From assembly GCF_014207905.1 (NCBI RefSeq), contig NZ_JACHLB010000004.1, positions 124,001 to 188,000 of the forward strand: a DNA stretch of 64,000 bases. Direction: 5' to 3'. The stretch is from Flavobacterium notoginsengisoli (lineage in GTDB: Bacteria > Bacteroidota > Bacteroidia > Flavobacteriales > Flavobacteriaceae). The notes beneath the pieces were generated by a model. That model ran no database searches. It saw only the letters and a program-made list of their open reading frames with translations, and was not told the DNA's origin. Positions 25,473 through 36,000 of this stretch are shown here, in pieces (position 1 is the first letter of the stretch; each line of letters opens with the position of its first letter). The translations under genes and the position numbers were made by a program.

Positions 25473-26837
25473 ATGAAAAAAATAATCCTACTATTTCTTG
25501 TTTGTATACAGCTTCAGGCGCAATCTTATCCAGATTTTAAGCCAATGCGTTTTGATGAGAATTACAGCGTTTTACAAAAAGATACCTCAAAAAACTGGTA
25601 CAAAACTTTGAAGTACCTGCCACTCTCCTCTTCGGGGAAAACTTATCTGAGTTTTGGAGGAGAGATTAGGTATCAATATTTCTATGCTAAAAATGAAAAA
25701 TGGGGCGACGATCCCGTTGATAATGATGGATATATTTTAAACAGGCTTTTGCTTCATGCCGATTTTCATGCTAGTAAATACTTTAGAGCATTTATTCAGT
25801 TGCAAAGCAGTAATGCCAACGGCAGAATTGATCCGAGTCCAGTTGACAGCGATCCGCTTGAGGTGCATCAAGGTTTTATTGATATTAATGTGCTTTCCGA
25901 AAAAAACAAACAGCTAATTTTTAGAGCTGGAAGACAGGAATTAAGTTACGGTTCGCAACGTTTGGTCGCCGTTCGTGACGGTCCAAATAATCGTCAGTCT
26001 TTTGATGGAGCTAAAGCTATTTTTGGTTTAAATAATTTTCGTGCCGATTTATTTTACTCACATTACGTTATTGCGCAAGATGGTATTTTTGATGATTATT
26101 CTAATAAAAAAAGACAGTTTTGGGGAAGTTATTTTGTAATTAATAAAATTCCAGCAATCAAAAATATTGATGTTTATTATTTAGGTTACGAAAGAGCCAA
26201 TGCCAATTTTGATGACGCAAGCGGAAAAGAATTACGCCATTCTGTTGGAACGCGAATTTGGGGGAAATACAACGATTGGCGTTATGATGCGGAAGCTGTT
26301 TATCAGTTTGGAAATGTTGCTTCTAAAGATATCAAAGCTTGGACGGTTTCCTTAAATACGGGATATCAATTTTCGTCTGTAGTTTTAAAACCAGAATTTG
26401 GATTTAAAGTTGAATTAATCAGCGGTGATAAAACCAATGGAGATAATCAATTAAATACTTTCAATCCATTGTTTCCTAGAGGCGCTTATTTTGGATTGGC
26501 TTCTGTTATTGGTCCATCCAATTTAGTTGATTTTCATCCATCAATTAGCTTTGAATTGGCCAAAAACATCGATTGGGTTATTGATTATGATATGTTTTGG
26601 AGATACAGCAGCGAAGACGGAATCTACGGTCCGAACACTATTATGATTTATCCTGGAGATTCTACTACTGAAAAAGAAATTGGAAAACAATTGGAAAGCG
26701 AAATTATCTATACACCAAATCAATATCTCTATTTTAGATTTGAAGCGACTTGGTTTAAAGCGGGAGATTTTCTAAAAGCAGCCGGAACTGGAAAAAATAT
26801 GTTTTTTACTGGGGTTACGGCGCAGATTAAGTTTTAA
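25473..26837 (+). CDS. Outer-membrane porin, alginate-export family
   Basis: 454 aa. Signal peptide (about 1-18), then a beta-barrel with alternating aromatic strands and the alginate-export-type opening ('FGGEIRYQYFYAKNEKWGDDP' region, 'RLLLHADFHASKYFRAFIQLQ', 'GRQELSYGSQRLVAVRDGPNNRQ'). It probably provides passage for small charged solutes rather than alginate itself. It follows the MBL-fold gene by 2 bp and may import the substrate of this hydrolase block. Confidence 0.85.
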   Translation: MKKIILLFLVCIQLQAQSYPDFKPMRFDENYSVLQKDTSKNWYKTLKYLPLSSSGKTYLSFGGEIRYQYFYAKNEKWGDDPVDNDGYILNRLLLHADFHASKYFRAFIQLQSSNANGRIDPSPVDSDPLEVHQGFIDINVLSEKNKQLIFRAGRQELSYGSQRLVAVRDGPNNRQSFDGAKAIFGLNNFRADLFYSHYVIAQDGIFDDYSNKKRQFWGSYFVINKIPAIKNIDVYYLGYERANANFDDASGKELRHSVGTRIWGKYNDWRYDAEAVYQFGNVASKDIKAWTVSLNTGYQFSSVVLKPEFGFKVELISGDKTNGDNQLNTFNPLFPRGAYFGLASVIGPSNLVDFHPSISFELAKNIDWVIDYDMFWRYSSEDGIYGPNTIMIYPGDSTTEKEIGKQLESEIIYTPNQYLYFRFEATWFKAGDFLKAAGTGKNMFFTGVTAQIKF

Positions 26838-26858
26838 GTTTTTGTGGGGAAAATTGCG

Positions 26859-26886
26859 CGCAAAGTCGCAAAGACACAAAGTTTTT
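26859..26886. repeat. Short dispersed repeat (cgcaaagtcgca type)
   Basis: A 28-bp sequence that differs at only a few positions from 62423-62450. Both run into a T-tract. Confidence 0.5.
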
Positions 26887-26956
26887 CTTTTTTGAAATTT
26901 TTCAATAAGACTTTGAAATTCAAAAGATAATACAAGAAAAGGATTTCCTTTTGAAT

Positions 26957-27089
26957 TGAATTGCCTCCAGCTTTAGCTGGAGGTTTTCAGTGGTACTTAA
27001 AGAAAAGGCTTTAGCCTAATCTGCGTTTTCGGCTAAAGCCTTTTTCTCATTTTATTTTTTAACCTCCAGCTAAAGCTGGAGGCAATTCA
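26957..27089. repeat. 133-bp nested inverted-repeat element
   Basis: Outer arms 26957-26985 and 27061-27089 are perfect 29-bp inverted copies; each arm contains its own small palindrome (cctccagc...gctggagg). An inner 16-bp pair, agaaaaggctttagcc / ggctaaagcctttttct, lies at 27001-27016 and 27031-27047. There is no coding capacity; it resembles a REP- or MITE-type element. Confidence 0.8.
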
Positions 27090-27121
27090 TGAAAACTTTG
27101 GTAACATTTAAAATACACAAA

Positions 27122-28066
27122 ATGACAACAAGAAGAGATTTTATAAAAATGGCAGGTTTGACAAGTGCAGCAATGATGGTAAATCCTGTTGATGCATTTT
27201 CAAATTCTATTGAAAAAGAAAAACCAGAAAAGGAAAATAAATGGCTAGACGGTTCACGTTTAGTGGTTTCTGTATCGATGCAATTTGAAACGGGCGGACA
27301 ACCAGAAAATGCCGAAAGTCCGTTTCCGCAAAATATGCAAAAAGGTTATGTTGATCTTCCTGCCGAAACTTGGTACCAATACGGATATAAAGAAGGAATT
27401 CCGAGAATGCTCGACAATTGGGACAAACACGGAATTAAAGTTACCTCACATATGGTGGGTTCGGCAGTTTTACAAAATCCGCAATTGGCAAAAGAAATTG
27501 TACAACGCGGACATGAAGCCGCGGCTCATGGAATGAATTGGAGTTCGCAATATGCCATGTCTTACGAAGAAGAGAAAACATTTATTAAAGCTGGAGCCGA
27601 TGCTGTAAAAAGCATTACAGGTTTTACTCCTGTTGGTTACAACGCTAATTGGCTCAGACGCGGGCAAAATACCATTAAAATTCTTCAGGAATTGGGTTTT
27701 ACCTATCATATAGACGATTTAAGTAGAGACGAACCTTTTATTATTCAAGCCAATAAAAAAGATTTTGTAGTTGTGCCTTACACAATTCGCTGTAACGATA
27801 TTGTTTTGATTGAAGGGAAAAACTTTTCATCAGACCAGTTTTTCAATCAAGTAAAAGCAGAATTTGATCAGCTTTATGCGGAAAGCGAATTTAAACGCAG
27901 GCAAATGTCAATCAGCTTTCATGACAGAATTGGCGGAACACCTCAAATGGTGAAAACAACTTCTGATTTATTAGATTACATGAAAAAACATACTGGCGTA
28001 ACTTTCAAAAGAAAAGATGAAATTGCTAAAATGACACTTCAGGATAAATCTTCAATTCGGGAATAG
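27122..28066 (+). CDS. Exported polysaccharide-deacetylase-family (NodB fold, PuuE-like) protein
   Basis: 314 aa from the ATG at 27122. The upstream in-frame ATG at 27089 lies inside the repeat element and is rejected. The N-terminus 'TTRRDFIKMAGLTSAAM' looks like a Tat signal. The domain matches the PuuE/allantoinase-like branch of the NodB fold ('RGHEAAAHGMNWSSQ', 'GYNANWLRRGQNT', 'ISFHDRIGGTPQMV'). Probably a metal-dependent amidase or deacetylase acting outside the cytoplasm; substrate unknown. A terminator follows. Confidence 0.83.
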   Translation: MTTRRDFIKMAGLTSAAMMVNPVDAFSNSIEKEKPEKENKWLDGSRLVVSVSMQFETGGQPENAESPFPQNMQKGYVDLPAETWYQYGYKEGIPRMLDNWDKHGIKVTSHMVGSAVLQNPQLAKEIVQRGHEAAAHGMNWSSQYAMSYEEEKTFIKAGADAVKSITGFTPVGYNANWLRRGQNTIKILQELGFTYHIDDLSRDEPFIIQANKKDFVVVPYTIRCNDIVLIEGKNFSSDQFFNQVKAEFDQLYAESEFKRRQMSISFHDRIGGTPQMVKTTSDLLDYMKKHTGVTFKRKDEIAKMTLQDKSSIRE

Positions 28067-28103
28067 AAAAAAGATTTAAAACTTTATAATCAGACAAAAA
28101 TGC

Positions 28104-28140
28104 AAGCCTTAGAAAAATATATTTCTGAGGCTTTTTTTTT
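28104..28140 (+). terminator. Intrinsic terminator
   Basis: Stem agccttagaaa / tttctgaggct followed by nine Ts, 38 nt after the deacetylase stop. Confidence 0.9.
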
Positions 28141-28233
28141 GAAAAACATTCAACTGAAATTGATAAATTTGATTGAAGAAAGATTTTTTTACTCTATCAA
28201 ATTATTGTTCCATTTTAAATTAAAAAATAAAGA

Positions 28234-29808
28234 ATGCTCGAAAACTTTCCTTTCTACTTAGCTATTATTTTGGTGATTTTACTGCTGATTATGTTAGCCG
28301 ATAAAATAAAAGTAGCTTATCCTGTATTATTGGTTTTAGCTGGATTGGCCATTAGTTTTATTCCGAAAGTTCCCGTGATACAAATCGAGCCCGATCTTAT
28401 CTTTTTTATATTTCTTCCGCCTTTATTATACGAAGCTGCTTGGGCGGTTTCTTGGAAAGAAATGTGGCGATGGAGACGCATTATAACCAGTTTTGCTTTT
28501 ATCGTTGTTTTTCTTTCGGCACTTTCTGTGGCTCTAGTGGCCAATTATTTTATCCCAGGTTTTTCACTTGCTTTAGGTTTTTTATTGGGCGGGATTGTTT
28601 CTCCTCCAGATGCTGTGAGTGCTGGAGCTATTTTGAAATTTGTCAAAGTTCCTAAAACAATGTCGTCTATTCTAGAAGGCGAAAGTTTATTAAATGATGC
28701 TTCCTCTTTAATCATTTTCAGATTTGCTATGATTGCTGTGGCAACAGAGCAATTTATATTTTATAAAGCGGCAATTAGTTTTAGCTGGATGGTATTTGGT
28801 GGAGTTGGAATTGGTTTAGCAATCGGTTGGCTTTTTATGAAAGCGCATAAATATCTGCCAACAAATGCCAATGTCGATATTGTACTCACACTTCTTGCTC
28901 CATATATAATGTATCTTATAGCTGAAGAAGTTCATAGCTCTGGCGTCCTAGCGGTAGTTAGCGGAGGACTGCTTTTGTCTAATAACAGACATCGCTTTTT
29001 GAGCAGTAAATCGAGAATTCAGGGTGTAAATGTTTGGGAAAGTCTTTCTTTCATTTTAAATGGATTGGTTTTTATGCTCATTGGACTTGATCTTCCTCAA
29101 ATTACTTCAGGACTTGAAGGCGTAAGTCTTACAACTGCAATTGGATATGGCGTTTTAATTACGTTTGTTTTAATTGTAAGCCGAATATTATCTGCTTACG
29201 GAGCAGTTATTGTAACACTTATTGCTCGCAATTTTATAACTGTTGCAGACCGAAGACATCCAGGCTATAAAACTCCTTTTATTCTGGGTTGGACGGGAAT
29301 GCGAGGCGTTGTTTCGCTGGCTGCGGCATTATCGATTCCAGTTTATTTGGATAACGGAAATGCTTTTCCTCAACGAAATCTCATTCTATTCATAACATTT
29401 ATTGTTATTCTTTTGACTTTGCTTATTCAAGGTTTAACTCTTCCGTATTTTATTAAAAAAATCAAATTGGATAATATTTATGATCCTGTTTCTCCAGAAG
29501 AAGCGACCGTTATTTTGAAAAGAGATTTAGCCGCTCATGCTTTGTCTTATTTAAAAACAACTTATGAAGATCAGCTAGAAAGCAATGCTTCTTTACAGCA
29601 GCTTATTTCAAAATGGGAACAGCACAGTAAAGGAATTGAGGATGAATCGATTGGTAAGGAATTAAAAACAATATATCTCGATTTGTTGTACGAACAAAGA
29701 CAGTGGCTAATTAGCAGAAATAAGGAAGATCAAAATATAGACGAATCTGTTATCAGAAAGCAAATGTATTATTTGGATCTCGAAGAAGAAAAACTGATTC
29801 ATTTTTAA
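28234..29808 (+). CDS. Na+/H+ antiporter, CPA1/NhaP family
   Basis: 524 aa. About twelve hydrophobic segments occupy residues 1-410, with the CPA1 signature 'LEGESLLNDASSLIIFRFA' (ND pair) and 'GWTGMRGVVSLAAALSIP'. A soluble C-terminal tail of about 110 residues follows. Inner-membrane cation/proton exchange for pH and sodium homeostasis. It precedes a NodB-fold gene by 27 bp and may be cotranscribed with it. Confidence 0.92.
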   Translation: MLENFPFYLAIILVILLLIMLADKIKVAYPVLLVLAGLAISFIPKVPVIQIEPDLIFFIFLPPLLYEAAWAVSWKEMWRWRRIITSFAFIVVFLSALSVALVANYFIPGFSLALGFLLGGIVSPPDAVSAGAILKFVKVPKTMSSILEGESLLNDASSLIIFRFAMIAVATEQFIFYKAAISFSWMVFGGVGIGLAIGWLFMKAHKYLPTNANVDIVLTLLAPYIMYLIAEEVHSSGVLAVVSGGLLLSNNRHRFLSSKSRIQGVNVWESLSFILNGLVFMLIGLDLPQITSGLEGVSLTTAIGYGVLITFVLIVSRILSAYGAVIVTLIARNFITVADRRHPGYKTPFILGWTGMRGVVSLAAALSIPVYLDNGNAFPQRNLILFITFIVILLTLLIQGLTLPYFIKKIKLDNIYDPVSPEEATVILKRDLAAHALSYLKTTYEDQLESNASLQQLISKWEQHSKGIEDESIGKELKTIYLDLLYEQRQWLISRNKEDQNIDESVIRKQMYYLDLEEEKLIHF

Positions 29809-29835
29809 GATTTGTAAAAATAAAAATCTCACTTT

Positions 29836-30633
29836 ATGAAAAATCTATTTTCTAAAAAATTAATTGCAATAATGCTTGTTGCTATTGTTGCTTTTGTATT
29901 TGTTTTCAAAATGTACTCAGAAGAAAATGCGGAAAAAGTAAAACCAGTAAAAAAATCTTATCCGCCAGGTGTTGTTTTTACTTTTGATGATGATTATATA
30001 GAAGATTGGTACAACGCAGAAAAGTTATTGCGTCCATTGGGCTGGAAAGCCACTTTTTTTGTCACTTGGTATGGCAGTTTAACTCGCGATCAAAAAGACA
30101 AATTGCGCTATTTACGAGATATGGGACATGATATTGCTGGACATGGTTATAATCATTTAAATGCTTTAAAATATTCTAAAGAATTTGGTATTCCGAAATA
30201 CATTGAGGATGATATTATTCCTTTGAAAGCTGCAATGAAAAAAGACGGTTTTGATATTCATTCTTTTGCGTATCCTGATGGTGCACGAGATGCCGAATTG
30301 GATAAAGAATTACTCAAACATTTTGATATTATTCGAGGTACAACTTACGATGAAATTCCGGCAGCACAGCAATTTTGCTATTATGAAGGAAATCGACTAG
30401 TTTACGGTTTAGGTATTGATGATGATTACAAACAATTCAACATTCCGTATTACAAAACCTTATTAGATTATGCAAAGGCTCATGATAAAATTGTAATTTT
30501 CTATGGTCACAAAACGGTCGAAAATGCAGATGAAAAATTAGAAACTCCTCTTTCTGCGCTAGAAGATCTTTGCAAATATGCGAAAGAAAAAGGTCTTAAA
30601 TTCTACACTATCGACGATCTTTCTAAACTATAG
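29836..30633 (+). CDS. Membrane-anchored polysaccharide deacetylase
   Basis: 265 aa. Uncleaved anchor or signal (about 9-26), then a NodB-fold domain: 'FTFDDDY' supplies the catalytic Asp and metal Asp, 'HGYNHLNA' one metal His, and 'FAYPDGARD' the motif-3 region. Predicted to deacetylate an extracytoplasmic amino sugar. A different branch from the 27122 protein. It lies after the antiporter and 88 bp before the OmpR-type regulator. Confidence 0.85.
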   Translation: MKNLFSKKLIAIMLVAIVAFVFVFKMYSEENAEKVKPVKKSYPPGVVFTFDDDYIEDWYNAEKLLRPLGWKATFFVTWYGSLTRDQKDKLRYLRDMGHDIAGHGYNHLNALKYSKEFGIPKYIEDDIIPLKAAMKKDGFDIHSFAYPDGARDAELDKELLKHFDIIRGTTYDEIPAAQQFCYYEGNRLVYGLGIDDDYKQFNIPYYKTLLDYAKAHDKIVIFYGHKTVENADEKLETPLSALEDLCKYAKEKGLKFYTIDDLSKL

Positions 30634-30721
30634 TTTCAATTTTATTTCAAAAAAGGGAAAAAAAGTATTCTGATTTGAATTTAGAGAATTACTTTTAGCT
30701 CATCTATTTGCAATTAGCGCC

Positions 30722-31414
30722 ATGAATAAAGTATTATTAGTTGAAGACGATCCGAGAGTGGCTTCTTTTATTATTAGAGGACTTGAAGAACAACTTTATC
30801 AGGTTAAAAATATCAATAAAGGTTTTGACGCCATTAATGAAGTAATGGAAAATACTTATGATATTATTATACTTGATATCATGCTTCCTGATTTAACTGG
30901 TTTTGAAGTCTGTGAAATCTTAAGAGCAAGAAAAATAATTGTCCCGATACTTATTCTTAGTGCTTTAGATACGCCTCACGAAAAAGTGAAAGGTCTTCAG
31001 GCTGGAGCCGATGATTATCTGGCAAAACCATTTATGTTTGAAGAACTTTTGGCGCGAATAAATGCACAGCTTCGTCGTTCTGAATTCAGTAACGGTATTA
31101 TAGACTTTCAATCTTATGCCGGAATTGAAATTAATATGAAAGAACAAAGTGCTACAAGGGACGGAAAAGAACTTAATCTTTCTTCTAGAGAATTAAAACT
31201 TCTGATTTTTTTCATGAAAAACCGTGAAAAAGCACTATCCAGAATTGCAATTGCGGAAGCAGTCTGGAACTTAGATCTTGATATGAATACCAATACGGTA
31301 GATGTTTATATTAACTATTTGCGAAATAAAATAGACAAGAACTTCCCTACTCCACTGATTCATACTGTAAAAGGAACTGGATATATGCTCAAAAACAAGA
31401 TCAATGAATCTTAA
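30722..31414 (+). CDS. OmpR/PhoB-family response regulator
   Basis: 230 aa. Receiver with Asp9/Asp10 and phospho-Asp52 ('IIILDIMLPDLTG'), then a winged-helix DNA-binding domain (about 125-228) ending 'LIHTVKGTGYML'. Overlaps the kinase gene by 11 bp, a typical cotranscribed pair. It may control the neighbouring antiporter/deacetylase genes or the TonB receptor downstream. Confidence 0.95.
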   Translation: MNKVLLVEDDPRVASFIIRGLEEQLYQVKNINKGFDAINEVMENTYDIIILDIMLPDLTGFEVCEILRARKIIVPILILSALDTPHEKVKGLQAGADDYLAKPFMFEELLARINAQLRRSEFSNGIIDFQSYAGIEINMKEQSATRDGKELNLSSRELKLLIFFMKNREKALSRIAIAEAVWNLDLDMNTNTVDVYINYLRNKIDKNFPTPLIHTVKGTGYMLKNKINES

Positions 31415-32765
31415 AACAAAATTATCAGTCAATTCGACCTTGCTTTTTGCTTTTATTGTTGGACTTGTACTAGCCGGATCTTTTGTGCTTTTTAAAAATC
31501 ATAGACAAGATCTTTATTACGAAAGACTGGAAGACAGTGCAATAATAACGGCGTTCTTTTATTTTGAGAAAGATGAAATTACCAAAGTTGACAGTTCTCG
31601 TTACCAAAGAATTGAAATTCAATACAAAAAAATCACCAATCAAACCATTCGAATATACAATGCAAAAACGAAAGAATTATATTTGCGCGATGGTATAAAT
31701 ATCAAATTAAGCGATCAAGAATTAAAAGCTATTTCTAAAAGCAGAATTTTACATTTTACAAAAGAAAACAGACAGTTTACTGGTTTATTTTATAAAGACA
31801 ATCAAGGCGATTTTATTATTGTTGTTTCTGGAATTGACACTGTGGGAGATAAACAATTAGATGTACTAGGTTTAATTTTTATTCTTTCGTATTTGTTCGT
31901 AATTCCGCTTAATTTCTTTATTGGAAGATATTTAGCCAAACAAACTTTCAGACCTTTTGAAGATGTAATCGCCAAAGTAAATACCATCACGACAGAAAAT
32001 CTGCATTCTAGACTAGAAATGCCAACAAGCGGAAAAGATGAAGTTCGAGAACTTATTACTACTTTTAATTATCTTTTAGAAAGATTAGAAAGTGGTATTA
32101 CTGTTCAAAATAATTTTCTAAAAAATGCATCTCACGAACTTAAAACCCCACTTACCATTATTATCGGTGATATTGATGTTTCACTGCAGCACCCAAGAAC
32201 GAATGAACAATATGAAGCCGTTTTAAAATCGCTTCGAAAAGATACTTTCCATTTAAAATCGATTTTAGATGGCCTTTTGGTTTTATCAGGATTGCAAGTT
32301 GGCGAGCCCGAACAAATGGAAAGTGTTCGAATTGATGAAATTTTATGGAATGTTCTTGAAAAGAAAGCTATTGAATATCCTGAATCTAAAGTTTCTCTTA
32401 ATTTGGAAGCTATTCAAAACGAACAATTACTTTCTGTTCATGCCAATAAACACATGCTTTTTACCGCATTATACAATATTGTAGACAATGCGATAAAATT
32501 TTCTTTTCCTGCTCCCGTTTCTATTTTTGCTTCCGAAAAAGAACAAAAACTTCAGATAAAAATTATTGATCAAGGTTCTGGAATTGCAGAAAAAGACAAA
32601 GAATCTATTTTTGATCTCTTTTTTAGAAGTGACCGCACGCGACATGTTAAAGGTCAAGGCTTAGGACTTTTTATCACTATGGAAATTTTAAATCGCCATC
32701 ATATTACTTTAACAGTTGATTCTGAATTAGAAAAAGGAACTAGTTTTTCTCTTTTATTTCCTTAA
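31404..32765 (+). CDS. Sensor histidine kinase (HAMP, HisKA, HATPase)
   Basis: 453 aa. Two transmembrane segments (about 8-30 and 150-170) flank a periplasmic sensor domain. A HAMP linker follows, then 'NASHELKTPLTIIIGD' with the phospho-His, and HATPase motifs ('YNIVDNAIKFSFP', 'DQGSGIAEKD', 'GQGLGLFI'). Partner of the overlapping OmpR-type regulator. Confidence 0.94.
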   Translation: MNLKTKLSVNSTLLFAFIVGLVLAGSFVLFKNHRQDLYYERLEDSAIITAFFYFEKDEITKVDSSRYQRIEIQYKKITNQTIRIYNAKTKELYLRDGINIKLSDQELKAISKSRILHFTKENRQFTGLFYKDNQGDFIIVVSGIDTVGDKQLDVLGLIFILSYLFVIPLNFFIGRYLAKQTFRPFEDVIAKVNTITTENLHSRLEMPTSGKDEVRELITTFNYLLERLESGITVQNNFLKNASHELKTPLTIIIGDIDVSLQHPRTNEQYEAVLKSLRKDTFHLKSILDGLLVLSGLQVGEPEQMESVRIDEILWNVLEKKAIEYPESKVSLNLEAIQNEQLLSVHANKHMLFTALYNIVDNAIKFSFPAPVSIFASEKEQKLQIKIIDQGSGIAEKDKESIFDLFFRSDRTRHVKGQGLGLFITMEILNRHHITLTVDSELEKGTSFSLLFP

Positions 32766-33063
32766 AAAAATTACAATAAAATCGAGTTTGCTCTCACTTC
32801 AAAAATACCGATTTCTCAAATTGGTAACATTTGCATAACACTCTAATCTATCTCTAATCTGGTTTAAATCTACCTCTAATCCCTTTATTTATGGGATTTC
32901 GCGCAAAGTATTGATTTTAAAGAGATACAGACTTATTTATAAAATAACCTCTCAATCATAATCAATTAACATAGAATAGTTTTTTGATTTTACGTTAACA
33001 AAAGCCTTAAATCCGTTCGAAAGAAAGCGAGTTTATTTGTCAAAAAATAATAACTAAAATAAC

Positions 33064-36000
33064 ATGACAAAACTAAAACTCTTATTCACGGCTTTAATGC
33101 TTCTTACTGCAGGAAGTATTTTTGCTCAGATTACCACTTCTTCTTTGTCGGCTAAAGTCAACGATGGAACAACTGCAGTTATCGATGCCGAAGTTACCTT
33201 AACTCATTTGCCTACAAATGCTGTTTACAGAACAACTACAGACAAACAAGGCCGATTCAGTTTCGAAAATTTAAATGCCGGTGGTCCTTACGAATTAGAA
33301 ATTAAAAGTAAAGACACCAAAGATTACTCAAATGCACAAATTCATTTAGCACTTGGTGACAATGATTTACCAACAATTGTTGTCGGAAAAGCAGACAATA
33401 ATGTATTGGAAGAAGTTGTAATTACAAGTTCTAAACCTTCTTCTAAAAACAATGGTACCAACATTAACGAAAAACAAGTAAACGGACTTCCATTAATAAA
33501 CCGTGGAATTCAAGATGTTACTAAATTGGTTCCACAGAGTTCTAATAACTCTTTTGCAGGAACAAACTTTAGATACAACAACGTAACTATTGATGGTTCT
33601 ATTAATAATGATGCAATTGGTTTTAGTCCCTCTTTAGGAGGACAATCTGGAACTTCTGGAATGCCGGGAAGCAGTACGCGTTCTAACTCAATCAGTTTAG
33701 ATGCTATTCAGGATATTCAAGTTTATATTGCTCCTTATGATATTAAGTTAGGAAACTTTTTAGGAGGAAGCGTTAACGCTGTTACAAGAAGCGGAACCAA
33801 TAATGTGAGCGGATCAATTTATTCTTATGGAAGAAGTGCTGCGCTTACTGGTCCAAATAATGCTGGAGATGGTTCTAAAATGCCAAAAGCTTTTGGAGAT
33901 TATCAAATCGGATTTAGATTAGGTTTGCCAATTGTGAAAGATAAATTGTTCTTCTTCACTAATATGGAATATGCTGAAAGAACAGACCCAATTTTCTATA
34001 ATGCTGGACAAACAGATGCTAACGGAAAATTGACTTCTTTGGTTGATAATGCGACAGCAGAACAAATTTCTAACTTCGTAAAAACAAACTACGGATTCGA
34101 TCCAGGAACTTATGGTTCATATAACAACTTTGCAAAAAGCCAAAAATTCTTCAACAAATTAGATTGGAAAATCAACGATAAACATTCGATCTCTTTAAGA
34201 AACAATACTGTGGTTTCTCAAGCAACAAACTTAGAGCGCGATGCGGCAAACTTCCGTTTCTCAGGAATGGACTTTACTCAGAAAAACCAATCTATCAGTA
34301 CGGTTTTAGAGCTTAAAAGCCACTTTAACAGCCAATGGTCTAACTCTTTTATTGCTAGTTATTCTGCTATTAAAGATTATCGTGATCCAAAATCAAACAA
34401 TATTATGTTTCCTCAGACAGAAATTGGATATAATGGAGGAACAATTTTCTTAGGAAATGATCGTGAAGCTACTGTTTTCAATATGAAACAAAACACAGCT
34501 GAAATTACAGACAACCTTACTTACAAAACAGGAAATCATACATTATTATTTGGTACACATAATGAGTTTTACGACATTAATTATGGTTTCGTAAATGCTT
34601 TAAACGGAAGAGTTTCATACAAATCTCTTGCAGATTTCTACAATAAACTTCCTACTCGTGTTCGTGGAACTTATCCGTTTGATGGTTCTACAAGAGATGA
34701 AATCTTTGATAATCCTTACGCAAAATTCAAAGTAAATCTTTACAGCGTTTATGCTCAAGATGAAATTAGAGTTGGAAGCAAATTAAAAGTTACGCCAGGG
34801 GTTCGTGTAGATTATACAGATATTCCGAACAAACCAAAATTAAGTCCGCAAGTACAAAATTCTCCAGCAGATCCAAATTACGGAACAACATATACTTACA
34901 CGCCATTAAGCCAAATTAAAAATAATTTCTTCAGCACTGCGCTAGTTTCCCCTAGAATTGGTTTTACATACAATGTTGATGAAGACAAAACATTCGTAAT
35001 TCGTGGTGGTTCTGGAGTATTTACAGGAAGAATTCCGTTTGCATGGTTGGGTTACGCTTATTATAACGATGGTGTTGGTTACGGAAGTTACGACAAAAAC
35101 AACCTTACAGCAGCTCAAGTTGCAGCAGCTGGAGATCCTTTAGCAACTGGTGGACTTAACGGATATCACGATGCAACTCCAAAAGTTCAAGCCGATTTAG
35201 TAGACAATAAATTTAAAATGCCAGCTGTTTTAAGAAATTCATTAGCTTTTGATAAAACAATTGATGGATATAAATTTACAATTGAAGGTATTTACACAAA
35301 AGTAATTCGCGATTTAGAATTTCAACAAGTAAACAAAACAGATAATCCAACTTATTTCTCTTACGATACAAAGCACGAAATGCCAATTTATGCTGCTAAC
35401 ATAAATTCTGCTTTCTCAAATGCTTATTTATTATCAAATACAGATAAAGGATACCGTTACAGCATTACAGAAATGATTTCTAAAACGTACGATTTCGGAT
35501 TCAACTTTATGGTAGCTTACACTTACGGTGATTCTCGCGACATAACAAACGGAATTCGTAATTCTATGGAAAGTAACTTCCAAATGAATCAGTCGCTGAC
35601 ACCAAACAATCCGCAATTGGCAACTTCTAACTTTAATATCAAACATAGAATTGTTTCTAATGTTGGTTATGGTCTAAAATTGGCATCAAACAATACTTTA
35701 TCTGCTAATGTTTATTTTAATGCACAATCAGGAAATCCATTTTCTTGGGGATTTGTAAACTCAACAATTGCAGGAACAGGGCAAGCGGCAGGATTGGCTT
35801 ACATCTTTAAAGATGCAGCAGAAGCGGCTAAATATATCGGAGTAAATTCAGCGGGAGTTCCATCTGCAACAGCTGCACAGCAAGTAGCAGATTACGAAGC
35901 TTTTATTAATGGAAATGATTATTTAAAAAGCAGAAGAGGAACTTTTACTCAAAGAAATGGTGATACAACACCTTGGAATATTCAAGCTGATTTAAAATTG

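Noticed and set aside
27089..27121. ATG at 27089 as start of the deacetylase gene
   Set aside because: It is the last base of a perfect inverted-repeat arm, and the Tat-like signal begins at the ATG at 27122.
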